Source: JBCBWG01 sp036804185 (GTDB taxonomy: Bacteria; Pseudomonadota; Alphaproteobacteria; Rhizobiales; Hyphomicrobiaceae). Taken from it: DNA of 64,000 nucleotides. Numbering within the stretch: the stretch's first letter is position 1; each line of letters starts with the position of its first letter. The stretch is from positions 1 through 64,000 of the forward strand of contig JBHJOC010000040.1 of assembly GCA_050330095.1 (NCBI GenBank), in the 5' to 3' direction. Shown in pieces: positions 26,913-35,509 of this stretch. Below the pieces are notes generated by a model. It was not told where the DNA came from. It saw only the letters and a program-made list of their open reading frames with translations, and made no database searches. The position numbers and the translations under genes were made by a program.

Positions 26913-27617
26913 GAGGGTCCTCTCGTAAAGCTGTGGATCTGGCGGCAAGACGGGTAGCGATGTGGGCGTCGAAACGGGCTTCAAGGCCGAGCGATCGGAT
27001 CGAACCTGCCGAGATCGTCGCAGAGGTTCGGGCCTGCACCCGATCGGTCGCATGCACAATCAGACTGATGTCGCGACGGTTACGGTTGCGGTCACAGGCG
27101 GTGTGTGCCGTCACCGGAGCAACACCACACACCCCTTGTGCCGACCGGACCCTGAATCCGCGGCCCAGCAACGGCGGCAAACGAACTCTGAGCTTCGGCC
27201 CGAACGGGCCAGCAACCAAGCGACGGCCGCCATCTTGCGGCGCACTCTAGGGTGCGGCGCGCAATCAACAATTACCCGTTCAGATGAGAAATGGGTTGGA
27301 GCCAGATTGCTCAGCAATCTGATTTTCACTGGATCAACCGAATCATCTGGCCCGTCGCGCCCAAGAATCGCTTCTTTAGCGCGCGCGCCGTACTATTCTC
27401 GCGCCGTATCATGGCCACTTGCGGCATCGCTGCTGAGCGAGGCGCTTGTCGCACCTCACGAGCTCAATCTGGCCTCGCTCTGCCTGATCTGGATCACAAG
27501 TCAGTTGAACCAGACGTCAACTCTTCGAGACACTTGGTGGCGAGCGCCACAACTGCTACCATCAGGCCAACATCGCGAATGGCTGGGCGACCGATTACGC
27601 ACAAGGACGCAACTCAC
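26913..27617. other. Long divergent phaA-phaR intergenic region
   Basis: About 700 bp separate the two starts and I find no credible gene. Open frames here are fragmentary and lack family features. The region should hold the promoters of phaAB and phaR and the operators of PhaR, but no operator was identified with confidence. Confidence 0.5.
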
Positions 27618-28388
27618 ATGCTTGACCAACCCCGGAACTTGAAACGTCAGGCCGAGCCGGTGGTTGTGAAGAAATATGCGAACCGGCGCCTCTACAATAC
27701 CGAGACCAGCACGTACGTGACGCTCGAAGACCTCGCAGCGATGGTACGCAGCGACCGTGAGTTCGTCGTCTATGACGCAAAGACCGGGGATGACCTGACC
27801 CATTCGGTTCTGACACAAATCATCGTGGAAGAGGAATCCCGGTCGAACAGCCCCAACTTGCTCCCGACGCCCTTCTTGCGCCAGCTGATCCGCTTTTATG
27901 ACGACATCGGCGTCAGCAAGATGGTGCCAGGTTACCTGCAAATGAGCCTCGAAACGCTCGCTCAGGAGCAGGAACGCCTGCGCGCCCAATTCGCGAAGTC
28001 GGGCTGGCCACCAAACCCGTTCGAGCTCTACCAAGAGCAGGTTCGCAAGAATATGGAAATCTTCAATCAGGCCATGGGGATGTGGGCGCCCTGCCGGGCT
28101 GGCGAGGACGTCGCTGGGGATGACGGCAAAGCCAACGCATCGGCCCGAACGGGTGGAGCTAGCGAGTTGCAAGCGGCGCCGAGAGCAGATGCACGAACCG
28201 ATGATCGAAGCGCGAGCGGTGACGTGTTGCCGGTCACCTTCAGTGGTGACGAAAAGCATTCCAGCGCAGAGGGATCGAACGGTCCAGCGAAACGCCAGGA
28301 ATCGGCTGAGCTCACCGAACTTCGGCTCCAACTCGCCGAGATGCAGCGTAAGATCGAAGAACTGGCGAAGACAAAGCCTCGAACGTGA
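27618..28388 (+). CDS. phaR: Polyhydroxyalkanoate synthesis repressor PhaR
   Basis: PhaR represses phasin and pha genes and leaves DNA when it binds nascent polymer. The 256-residue protein has the hallmark N-terminal DNA-binding region VVKKYANRRLYNTETSTYV (residues 15-33) and SREFVVYDAKTGDDLTHSVLTQII-like text after it. It continues with NLLPTPFLRQLIRFYDDIGVSKMVPGYL. The second half is a polar, low-conservation linker ending in a short coiled coil (LTELRLQLAEMQRKIEELAK). ATG 27618 matches the family start. Divergence from phaAB fits direct control of those genes. Confidence 0.94.
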   Translation: MLDQPRNLKRQAEPVVVKKYANRRLYNTETSTYVTLEDLAAMVRSDREFVVYDAKTGDDLTHSVLTQIIVEEESRSNSPNLLPTPFLRQLIRFYDDIGVSKMVPGYLQMSLETLAQEQERLRAQFAKSGWPPNPFELYQEQVRKNMEIFNQAMGMWAPCRAGEDVAGDDGKANASARTGGASELQAAPRADARTDDRSASGDVLPVTFSGDEKHSSAEGSNGPAKRQESAELTELRLQLAEMQRKIEELAKTKPRT

Positions 28389-28422
28389 GAGTACACCGGT
28401 TCTGACACCAGAAGCCCGACGT

Positions 28423-29139
28423 TCAGCGACCGGTGTCGTACCAGCGCGCAAGGGTTATCGGCGAGACTCCTACGCGATGCGCGACGTGGAGGCCCACCAT
28501 CAGAGCCATGGCCCGCATTGCGCCAGCCTTCTTGAACCTGCGCGCCGAAGTCTCGACACAAGCGCCGAGTTTCAGGAACTTGCCAGCGCGCCTCAACCGC
28601 CTGCGCAATTCGACGTCCTCGAACAGCGGCTGTAAGGGCACCCCTCCAATGGCCTCCAGGGCGTCGCGGCGCATGAAGAAGGCTTGATCCCCAAACGTGG
28701 TCAGCGCCGATTCGAACCGACTGAGCCAGGCAAACAGCGCGAGCCCCACACCGGTGTCATCGAACGCAATCCGAAAGCATCCGGCCACAACCCGCCGATC
28801 CGCAAGCGCCGCGCGCACCAGGTCAAGTGCGCCAGTTGGCAGCCGCGTGTCGGCATGCAGGACGATCACGATCGGCGCTGTCGTCACCGCGACGCCCGCG
28901 GCAATCTGCTGACCACGCCCACGCTCACTGGAGATCACGCGGACATGCCGTGCGCGGCCAGCCAGGTGCGGGGTGCGATCGCTGCTGCCTCCGTCGACGA
29001 CCACGATCTCGGCTGCGCCAAGTCTTGCCAAATGCTCGAGAAGTGACGGGAACTGGCGTTCCTCGTTCAAAACCGGGACAACGACGGCGATGCCGGGCTC
29101 TGCCCGAAGGGCGGGCCAGCGCTGACGCTGCGCGCTCAC
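28423..29139 (-). CDS. Family 2 glycosyltransferase (TIGR04283-like)
   Basis: The protein has a GT-A fold: GIAVVVPVLNEERQFPSLL, AAEIVVVDGGSSDRT, RGRGQQIAAGVAVTTAPIVIVLHADTRLP with the HADT form of the DxD motif, and GGVPLQPLFEDVELRRRLR. This matches the TIGR04283 group. Members occur in various small-molecule glycosylation settings; the substrate here is unknown. No ATG precedes the conserved start, so GTG 29139 (238 residues) is a best guess, with TTG 29259 upstream as an alternative. It is divergent from the dehydrogenase at 29275 and converges with phaR. Confidence 0.82.
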   Translation of the reverse strand: MSAQRQRWPALRAEPGIAVVVPVLNEERQFPSLLEHLARLGAAEIVVVDGGSSDRTPHLAGRARHVRVISSERGRGQQIAAGVAVTTAPIVIVLHADTRLPTGALDLVRAALADRRVVAGCFRIAFDDTGVGLALFAWLSRFESALTTFGDQAFFMRRDALEAIGGVPLQPLFEDVELRRRLRRAGKFLKLGACVETSARRFKKAGAMRAMALMVGLHVAHRVGVSPITLARWYDTGR

Positions 29140-29274
29140 GTCGGTGTCGTCCGGGCGGGCGATCCAACATGCCAGCTCGGCGTGTCCCGATGCTCGACCC
29201 TCACGCTGGAGAGCGATACCCTGCCTGCAAGGCGACAGAGAGCACCAGAACACGCCCAAGCAAGGAAACGACCC

Positions 29275-30264
29275 GTGGCCAGCAACCGCAGAACCCTCCT
29301 GTTAACCGACTCACTCGCGCCGGAAGCACGTGCACTGCTCGATACGCGTGATGAGGTCACGCAGGTCTATTTCCCGCACCTGATCGCCAATGACGCCTTC
29401 ACCGACCTGATCGCAGCCCACGCCCCGGTCCATGGCTGGGTGCTGGGCTCGACACGGATCGGCGCAGCCGAGATCATCGCAGCGCAAGAGCTGGAAGTCA
29501 CAGCACGGATTGGTGTCGGTTACGACGCGATCGACGTCCCTGCCCACACCGCCGCGCGCGTTCCCGTGATGACGGCGGGAACCGCAAACTCGCCCTCGGT
29601 TGCCGAGCACGCCTTGACGATGATGGTGATGCTGGCCAAGCGCACGGGCGACCTCGATGCCCTCGTCAGGGGGCACCGTTGGCGCGATCGGATGCAGGTC
29701 GTACCCGCCGATCTGTTTGAAAAGTCCGTTCTGGTCATCGGCTTCGGTCGCATCGGGACGCGAACGGCCAAGCGCTGCCTCGCGTTCGAGATGGCCGTGA
29801 GCGTCTATGACCCCTATGTCGATCAGGGCACGATCAAAGCGGCCGGATATGAGCCTGTGAGTGATCTCGACCAAGCCGTCGCAACAGCCGATTTCATTAC
29901 GATCCACTGTCCCAAAACGCCCGAGACGATCGGCATGTTCGACGCTCGCCGCATCGGGCTGATGAAGCCGTCGGCCATCCTCGTCAATACCGCCAGGGGC
30001 GGCCTGGTCGACGAGGCCGCGCTCTATCAGGCGCTCCGTGCACATCGGATTGCCGGTGCAGGCCTTGACGTCTTTGCCGAAGAGCCTGTCGATCAAGACA
30101 ATCCGTTGCTGAAACTCGAAACGGTCGTCACGTCGGCACACATGGCGGGCAACACCCGCGAAGCGTTGCGACGGATGGGCATTGCGGCCGTTCGGAACGT
30201 GTTGAGCGTGCTCGATGGCACACCGCTGCGCGAGAATGCAGTAAACCCTGAAGTTTTCAATTAG
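29275..30264 (+). CDS. D-2-hydroxyacid dehydrogenase, phosphoglycerate dehydrogenase-like
   Basis: This NAD-dependent oxidoreductase acts on a 2-hydroxy/2-oxo acid. The 329-residue protein has ARIGVGYDAIDVPAHTAARVPV (substrate domain), VLVIGFGRIGTRTAKRC (NAD Rossmann motif GxGxxG), DFITIHCPKTPET, and NTARGGLVDEAALYQAL. It lacks the C-terminal ACT domain of serine-pathway SerA enzymes, so the true substrate is open. GTG 29275 is chosen for the AAGGAA site before it. Its stop codon TAG is the first part of a palindromic element (30262-30322). Confidence 0.88.
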   Translation: MASNRRTLLLTDSLAPEARALLDTRDEVTQVYFPHLIANDAFTDLIAAHAPVHGWVLGSTRIGAAEIIAAQELEVTARIGVGYDAIDVPAHTAARVPVMTAGTANSPSVAEHALTMMVMLAKRTGDLDALVRGHRWRDRMQVVPADLFEKSVLVIGFGRIGTRTAKRCLAFEMAVSVYDPYVDQGTIKAAGYEPVSDLDQAVATADFITIHCPKTPETIGMFDARRIGLMKPSAILVNTARGGLVDEAALYQALRAHRIAGAGLDVFAEEPVDQDNPLLKLETVVTSAHMAGNTREALRRMGIAAVRNVLSVLDGTPLRENAVNPEVFN

Positions 30265-30322
30265 AGCATTTTAATCCGTCCACTTGACCGCGCATGCGGC
30301 CACGTGCTGTCGGATCATGCTC
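30262..30322. repeat. Palindromic element with TAGAGCA-type ends, copy 1
   Basis: TAGAGCATTTTAATCCG at the left and GTCGGATCATGCTC at the right form imperfect inverted ends around a GCGCATGCGGCCACGTG centre. It begins on the stop codon of the dehydrogenase gene and runs directly into repeat copy 2. A related element is at 40789-40851. Similar palindromes with GAGCAT ends are widespread between genes in Hyphomicrobiales. Confidence 0.6.
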
Positions 30323-30395
30323 CAGTGCCCGCTTTCCTCGGTTCGTTTCGGCGTCCGACGAGGGCGACAGACGAACTCCGGAAATCGGGTGCTAG
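30318..30395. repeat. Dispersed palindromic repeat, copy 2 (module A only)
   Basis: GTGCCCGCTTTCC followed by CGGTTCGTTTCGGCGTC on the left faces GACAGACGAACTCCGG and AAATCGGGTGCTAG on the right. It matches module A of the copies at 5.2, 40.6 and 44.9 kb. The right arm runs into the pntB stop codon (30392-30394). It lies between two convergent genes and may act as a bidirectional terminator. Confidence 0.8.
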
Positions 30396-31798
30396 TCCAT
30401 CGACTTGACGATTTCCTCGGTCATCTTCTTGGCATCACCGAGGATCATCATCGTGTTGTCGCGGTAAAACAGCGGATTGTCGATTCCCGCATAACCCGAC
30501 GACAATGAGCGCTTGTTGAACATCACAGTGCCGGCCTTCCAGACCTGAAGCACCGGCATGCCGTAAATCGGCGACGACGGGTCTTCTTCGGCAGCGGGGT
30601 TCGTCACGTCATTGGCGCCAATCACGTAGGCAATATCGGCCTGCGCAAACTCTGAGTTGATGTCCTCGAGCTCGAACACCTCGTCATAGGGCACGTTGGC
30701 CTCGGCCAGCAGCACGTTCATGTGGCCTGGCATGCGGCCCGCAACGGGATGGATCGCGTATTTCACCTCGACGCCGTGCTCCTTCAGCGTATCGGCCATC
30801 TCGCGCAGCGCGTGCTGAGCCTGCGCCACCGCCATGCCGTAGCCGGGCACGATGATGACCTTGGAGGCGTTCTTCATCAGGAACGCCGCATCGTCGGCGG
30901 CACCCTGTTTGATCACGCGCGGAACACCATCGTCCGTTGACGGGCCCGAGGTCTCGCCACCGAAGCCGCCAAGGATCACCGAGATGAACGAGCGGTTCAT
31001 GCCCTTGCACATGATATAGGACAGGATTGCACCGGACGAGCCGACGAGCGCTCCCGTGATGATCAGGGCGATGTTGCCAAGCGTGAAGCCGATCCCTGCC
31101 GCAGCCCATCCCGAATAGGAGTTGAGCATCGAGACGACGACGGGCATATCGGCGCCACCGATGGGAATGATGATCAGAACGCCAAGAACCAGGGCCAGGA
31201 TCGTGATCACCCAGAACAGGGGCTGCGAGCCCCCGCCATAGCAGAACCACGCCACGAGGATCACAAGAAGTGCGCCGAGGCCGGCATTGATCAGGTGCCG
31301 GGATGGCAGCAGGATGGGCTTCCCGGACATGCGGCCGGAAAGTTTGGCGAACGCGATGACTGACCCAGTGAACGTGATCGCACCGATCGCGGTGCCAAGC
31401 GACATTTCAAGCAGCGAAATCCCAGGGATGTTTCCTGAAGTCCCGATGCCGAAGGCTTCCGGAGATGTCAGCGCTGCTGCTGCCACGAATACGGCGGCAA
31501 GCCCGACGAGCGAGTGGAACGCGGCGACCAGCTCCGGCATCGCCGTCATCGGGATCCGTTGTGCGATCGTCGCGCCGATCCCACCGCCAACGGCAAGGCC
31601 GGCCGCAATGAGCGCCCAGGTCCAGAAGCTATCCGGCGCCGAGAGCTGAAACATCGTGGTCAGCACGGCAATCGCCATGCCGATCATGCCATAGTTGTTT
31701 CCCTGACGGGACGTTTCAGGGCTCGACAGGCCGCGGAGGGCGAGGATGAAGAGGATGCCCGAAATGAGGTAGAGCAGAGCAACGATATTGGGGTTCAT
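30392..31798 (-). CDS. pntB: NAD(P) transhydrogenase subunit beta
   Basis: PntB carries the NADP(H)-binding domain and part of the proton channel of the inner-membrane transhydrogenase, which uses the proton gradient to make NADPH. The 468-residue protein has about nine hydrophobic helices in the first 270 residues. The NADP domain includes IVPGYGMAVAQAQHALREM, IHPVAGRMPGHMNVLLAEA, YVIGANDVTNPAAEEDPSSP, and VFNKRSLSSGYAGIDNPLF. It is the last gene of the pnt operon, separated from pntAB by a DUF2798 gene. Confidence 0.97.
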   Translation of the reverse strand: MNPNIVALLYLISGILFILALRGLSSPETSRQGNNYGMIGMAIAVLTTMFQLSAPDSFWTWALIAAGLAVGGGIGATIAQRIPMTAMPELVAAFHSLVGLAAVFVAAAALTSPEAFGIGTSGNIPGISLLEMSLGTAIGAITFTGSVIAFAKLSGRMSGKPILLPSRHLINAGLGALLVILVAWFCYGGGSQPLFWVITILALVLGVLIIIPIGGADMPVVVSMLNSYSGWAAAGIGFTLGNIALIITGALVGSSGAILSYIMCKGMNRSFISVILGGFGGETSGPSTDDGVPRVIKQGAADDAAFLMKNASKVIIVPGYGMAVAQAQHALREMADTLKEHGVEVKYAIHPVAGRMPGHMNVLLAEANVPYDEVFELEDINSEFAQADIAYVIGANDVTNPAAEEDPSSPIYGMPVLQVWKAGTVMFNKRSLSSGYAGIDNPLFYRDNTMMILGDAKKMTEEIVKSMD

Positions 31799-31868
31799 GG
31801 CGCAGGGTATCCTGTCGATCGTTCATTTCGATGCTCGGCCCGACTGGCCGGCTCAGGTTCAGGAAATC

Positions 31869-32123
31869 TCAGCGGGGCGATGTGGTTTCGGGCACTGGTG
31901 CGGCGACGATGCGGGCAGTCATTCGACGGACCAAGGGCGCGATGATGAGAACGCTCGGGAATGCGATCGCCCAAGCAGCAAGCCAGCTGGTCATCCAGAC
32001 ACTCACGAGGTTTTCAACGAAGCCCAGCGCATAGAGCGTCGCGATGCCAGTGGTGATCAAGGACATGAGGCCTGAGAGGAGGAGGCCGAAGACGAACGGC
32101 TCGGTTGCGCGCGGCAGCTTCAT
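31869..32123 (-). CDS. DUF2798-type two-helix membrane protein inside the pnt operon
   Basis: The 84-residue protein reads MKLPRATEPFVFGLLLSGLM followed by two hydrophobic helices (about 8-30 and 41-63) and a short basic tail with PLVRRMTARIV. The layout and the motif WLAAWAIAFPSVLIIAPLVRR fit the DUF2798 family, whose function is unknown. It starts 13 bp after the pntAB stop and ends 70 bp before pntB, on the same strand, so it is almost certainly cotranscribed with the transhydrogenase genes. A role in assembly or regulation of the complex is only an inference from position. Confidence 0.8.
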   Translation of the reverse strand: MKLPRATEPFVFGLLLSGLMSLITTGIATLYALGFVENLVSVWMTSWLAAWAIAFPSVLIIAPLVRRMTARIVAAPVPETTSPR

Positions 32124-32136
32124 GGCGAGGCTCGCC

Positions 32137-32523
32137 TCACCGCTCTTTCTTCTTGTACATCGCAAGCATCCGTTGGGTGACCAGGAAGCCGCCGAAGATG
32201 TTGATGGCTGCCATCACGAGCGCGAGGAACCCAAAGAACTTGGACAGGGCAGCGCCTTCGGTTGCGAGCGACACGCCGACCGCGAGAAGAGCGCCAACAA
32301 CGATCACGGACGAAATCGCATTGGTGACGGCCATCAGCGGCGTGTGCAGCGCCGGCGTGACAGACCAGACCACGTAATATCCGACGAAGATTGCGATCAC
32401 GAATACCATCAGGCGGTAAATCGCGGGATCGACATCGTCGCCAATGCCAGCGGCCGCAAACGCTGCCGTCGGCAACGCCACGAGCAAAGCCGCAGCAAAG
32501 AGCGCAGAGCAGAAGTTACGCAT
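32137..32523 (-). CDS. pntAB: NAD(P) transhydrogenase subunit alpha, membrane part (PntAB)
   Basis: In the three-gene form of the enzyme, PntAB is the small membrane subunit that in E. coli is fused to the end of PntA. The 128-residue protein has an N-terminal hydrophobic segment ending LPTAAFAAAG, which is possibly a signal peptide. It then has three helices with the family text VWSVTPALHTPLMAVTNAISSVIVVGAL and FFGFLALVMAAINIFGGFLVTQRMLAMYKKK. ATG 32523 overlaps the end of pntAA by eight bases, so the two are coupled. Confidence 0.95.
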   Translation of the reverse strand: MRNFCSALFAAALLVALPTAAFAAAGIGDDVDPAIYRLMVFVIAIFVGYYVVWSVTPALHTPLMAVTNAISSVIVVGALLAVGVSLATEGAALSKFFGFLALVMAAINIFGGFLVTQRMLAMYKKKER

Positions 32524-33667
32524 GGGCCGGCTCCTCCTTCGGCAACAGGTTCGGGTGAACAACCTTGCCATCGCGCACGATCACCGTGCCTTTGACGACG
32601 TCGTCGTTCCAATCGATCTTCAAGGTCCCGCTCGCCTTATCGATCAGCGGCTGCAGGAAGTTAAACACGTTCTTGGCGTAAAGCGTGGAGGCGTTCACCG
32701 GCACGGTCCCTGCCAAGTTGAGCGGACCTACGACGCGAACGCCGTTGATATCGACCGTTCTGCCAGGCTCGGTGACCTCGCAGTTGCCACCGCGTTCCGC
32801 AGCGAGATCGATGATCACGGCACCAGGCTTCATCGTCTCGACCATGGCGCGCGTGATCAGGATTGGCGCTGGCCGGCCAGGAATGAGGGCCGTCGTAATT
32901 ACGATGTCTTGGGCCTTGATATGGTTCGCGACGAGGTCGCGCTGCTTGGCCTGATACTCCGCCGACATGGGCTTGGCGTAGCCAGCCGCTGTCTGGGCCT
33001 GCTTGAACTCGTCGTCCTCCACCGCAATGAACTTCGCGCCGAGCGACTGAACCTGCTCCTTGGTGGCCGGGCGCACATCGGTCGCCGTCACGACCGAACC
33101 AAGCCTGCGAGCCGTCGCGATCGCCTGCAGACCCGCAACCCCTACGCCCATGATGAAAACGCGGGCGGCCGGCACCGTGCCTGCCGCCGTCATCATCATC
33201 GGTGTCGCTTGCTCGAACATTGAGGCCGCGTCGATCACAGCCTTGTAGCCCGCGAGGTTCGCTTGGCTCGACAGCACGTCCATCGACTGGGCACGTGTGA
33301 TCCGCGGAATGAATTCCATGGAAAACAGGGCACGGCCGTCTGTTGACTGAGCGGCCAAGGTGTCTGCGTCCTGATAGGGGTCGAAGATCGCCAAAATGAC
33401 GGCCCCTGACTTCGAGGCCGCGATCGTCTCAGGCGACGGTCGGCGCACCTGAACCAGAACATCAGCACCGGCAATCGCCGTCCCCGCGTCGGCGACAACC
33501 TCAGCACCAGCAGCTGCATAATCCGCGTCCGAGAAGCGCGATCTTAACCCAACGCCACGCTGAACCTTGACCTGACACCCGAGACCAACGAAGCGCTTTG
33601 CCGTTTCAGGCGAAATTGCAACGCGCGATTCGAACTCGGACTCGTGCGTTGTCGCGATGGTCACCAT
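32516..33667 (-). CDS. pntAA: NAD(P) transhydrogenase subunit alpha, NAD-binding part (PntAA)
   Basis: PntAA is the soluble NAD(H)-binding subunit that exchanges hydride with PntB. The 383-residue protein is homologous to alanine dehydrogenase. It begins with MVTIATTHESEFESRVAISPETAKRFVGLG and has FSMEFIPRITRAQSMDVLSSQANLAGYKAV, the Rossmann region VFIMGVGVAGLQAIATARRLGSVVTATDVR, and GAVIIDLAAERGGNCE. The separate pntAA and pntAB genes follow the Rhodospirillum type. The operon order is coxIV-like, pntAA, pntAB, DUF2798, pntB. Confidence 0.97.
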   Translation of the reverse strand: MVTIATTHESEFESRVAISPETAKRFVGLGCQVKVQRGVGLRSRFSDADYAAAGAEVVADAGTAIAGADVLVQVRRPSPETIAASKSGAVILAIFDPYQDADTLAAQSTDGRALFSMEFIPRITRAQSMDVLSSQANLAGYKAVIDAASMFEQATPMMMTAAGTVPAARVFIMGVGVAGLQAIATARRLGSVVTATDVRPATKEQVQSLGAKFIAVEDDEFKQAQTAAGYAKPMSAEYQAKQRDLVANHIKAQDIVITTALIPGRPAPILITRAMVETMKPGAVIIDLAAERGGNCEVTEPGRTVDINGVRVVGPLNLAGTVPVNASTLYAKNVFNFLQPLIDKASGTLKIDWNDDVVKGTVIVRDGKVVHPNLLPKEEPAHA

Positions 33668-33711
33668 GCGGGAACTCCGAGTGGGTGCGAGGCAAAAAAG
33701 AAGGGAGCGCA

Positions 33712-33730
33712 GACCGGTTCACCACCGGTC
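33712..33730 (-). promoter_or_regulatory. Hairpin between the subunit IV gene and pntAA
   Basis: GACCGGT (33712-33718) and ACCGGTC (33724-33730) form a 7-bp stem with a 5-base loop, between the stop of the small subunit gene and the pntAA start. It could be an attenuator or a processing site, or an operator; no T-run follows. Confidence 0.35.
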
Positions 33731-33766
33731 ACGCTTGGGTGGGCAGTCCGACACCTAGCAATTCGT

Positions 33767-33910
33767 CTAAACCAACGTCAACGCCATCACGATGAGAAGC
33801 AGTGATATGGCGACGACGACGATCTTGGTGAGCTGCATGAAGCCGCGATAGGTGCGCTCATGTTCCGCATAGTCCATGTTTCGATTGCCGTTCGACGTGT
33901 CGACGCTCAT
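33767..33910 (-). CDS. aa3-type cytochrome c oxidase subunit IV family peptide
   Basis: This 47-residue reading frame starts at ATG 33910 and ends at TAG 33767-33769. It reads MSVDTSNGNRN, then MDYAEHERTYRGFMQLTKI, then one hydrophobic helix VVVAISLLLIVMALTLV. The MDYxEHxxTYxGF signature with a single C-terminal helix is that of the bacterial aa3-type oxidase subunit IV family, a small accessory subunit of unclear role. It lies upstream of pntAA on the same strand, a linkage seen in several Hyphomicrobiales. The oxidase core genes are not in the window. Confidence 0.85.
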   Translation of the reverse strand: MSVDTSNGNRNMDYAEHERTYRGFMQLTKIVVVAISLLLIVMALTLV

Positions 33911-34537
33911 CGTCAGTCTCCCGTTCTTGGGCGCAGGCGGGCATCAGACACACCGCCAACCGTGGTTAGGCCCATCTCGTCCTGCCTCACAAGAGCCAAA
34001 GCCCCATGCAGGCCAAGCCGCAGGTGGCGTGTCGGATAACGGGCCGAAACGCCCGCTGAGGTCGGCGATGCGGTAGCGCGCGCACCCGAACGCGTTGCAC
34101 GCCACCTTGTCCATAGGACCGTCGTCGGAGTTCAGTCAAACCTCGACGCAATTTTCGGCTGAGCCCCACGCCGTGGAGGCGCGTGACGGTCGCACTTGCG
34201 ATGCTGATTGGCAACGCTTGAAAGTTACGAACACCTTCTCGACAGCCGTCGCGATGATGACGCATTGGGCAGGCCACTAACCCGAATTCGCGGGCGTGCG
34301 GGGTTTAATCTCAAAGTTGGCCCCAGCGGCAACGCGATGCACGTGCCTTCAGATGGCGGGCGGCAAGCCACGGATCACTCTGACCCTACTCATGATTAGC
34401 CTCCCGAGGCTCAGCCACGGCGGCTCCAGTTTGAGAGGTCCCCCGACTGAGCCCGGTTGTCGTCCGCGACACGCCAATACCTTCAACGCCGTCTAAGCTT
34501 TCCACTCCAAGATCATCGCACCCAGGATCATGATACG
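33911..34537. other. Gene-free divergent region of about 630 bp
   Basis: Only short, non-conserved open frames are present on both strands. I recognise no RNA gene or repeat copy here. It must contain the promoters of the coxIV-like/pnt operon and of the periplasmic protein gene at 34538. Confidence 0.45.
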
Positions 34538-35164
34538 ATGACACATCGCCCCGTGGTCGCCGCCCTCGGCGCATTCGCCGTCGCACTCCCTCTCGCTTTC
34601 GGCACACTCGTGCCGGTACAGGCGCAGGGTATCGAGGCTGCCTCTGACGAAAAAGCGCGCCTGAAAGCGTGCGAAGAACAGCTGTGCCGCGTCGCCATCG
34701 CGCCAACCAGTGCTGATGCGACCCCGCTCGCCTGCAGCCTGACGAAAACGTGGCAAAAGTCGTCGATCGTCGATGGGGTGCGCGAGAAGAAGGTGTCATG
34801 GACCTTCGGCGACGCGCGCTGCGATCTCGATGTCTCGATGAGCCGCGACGCGTTCGCCAAGGCACTAAGCTCGCCAAGCCACGACGTCGTGTTCGAGCCG
34901 CACAAGGTGTCCTGCAAGATCGAGCGCGAAAGCGAGATCACCGACGTGGCGATCACGCTGGCACCGAAGATCTCGTTCAAGGATGGCAAGGCCCACAAGG
35001 CCTACCTCAATGTCTCGACCGTCGAGGCGCCAACCATCATCAAGGGCGCCATCTGGACTGTGAGCCAGATCGAGGATCGCGTTGGCTTGTTCCACGGCGA
35101 GATCATCGAGCAGATCAATAAGTTCCTGTTCGAGAAGTGCCCGCAGCGCTACTCGAGCAACTGA
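34538..35164 (+). CDS. Uncharacterised periplasmic protein with six cysteines
   Basis: The function is not recognised. The 208-residue product has a signal peptide (MTHRPVVAALGAFAVALPLA, then GTLVPVQAQ with probable cleavage near residue 29) and a mature part without membrane helices. Six cysteines are present (ACEEQLC, LACSL, DARCDL, VSCKIE, EKCPQRY), which suggests disulfides in the periplasm. ATG 34538 is preferred because it begins the signal peptide. Codon use looks like that of neighbouring genes, so it is likely real. Confidence 0.72.
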   Translation: MTHRPVVAALGAFAVALPLAFGTLVPVQAQGIEAASDEKARLKACEEQLCRVAIAPTSADATPLACSLTKTWQKSSIVDGVREKKVSWTFGDARCDLDVSMSRDAFAKALSSPSHDVVFEPHKVSCKIERESEITDVAITLAPKISFKDGKAHKAYLNVSTVEAPTIIKGAIWTVSQIEDRVGLFHGEIIEQINKFLFEKCPQRYSSN

Positions 35165-35509
35165 CGGGCCCGCTCTCGCGCTTCGGCTCTGCGGGATGGC
35201 AGCGGCGACGTTGTCATCCGGGCTGAGCCGCAGTGGAGCTGGCGCCCGCGCTTGGACCCGGCCGCCCGAGGCGTCGCAGAGGTCAAAGCAAACTCGAGCA
35301 AGGTCCGATCTCGCGGAATCTCCTGTACGATCCGCAGATCGGATAAAGTCGCTCCAGTGGCCTGTCTCGCCCAAATCGCCATGCTGGCCGCAACCGCTGA
35401 CGCGTTAGGCGAGATTATGAAGGCCACGAGCGACATTAATGGCCCTGGCCGTATGGCCATGACCGAAATGACTTGATCGATCCAGGCGAAGGGTCATTCG
35501 CCACTGACG
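35165..35509. other. Convergent gap of 345 bp
   Basis: No gene, RNA or repeat copy was recognised between the periplasmic protein and the small membrane protein. Overlapping short frames on both strands have no conserved features. Confidence 0.45.

Noticed and set aside
27291..27617. N-terminal extension of phaR
   Set aside because: Conserved PhaR text begins just after ATG 27618; the upstream frame is non-conserved intergenic sequence.
28393..28436. Inverted repeat ACACCGGT/ACCGGTGT at the phaR and glycosyltransferase convergence
   Set aside because: Arms are only 8 bp with a 28-base centre and no T-run, so it is not a convincing terminator.
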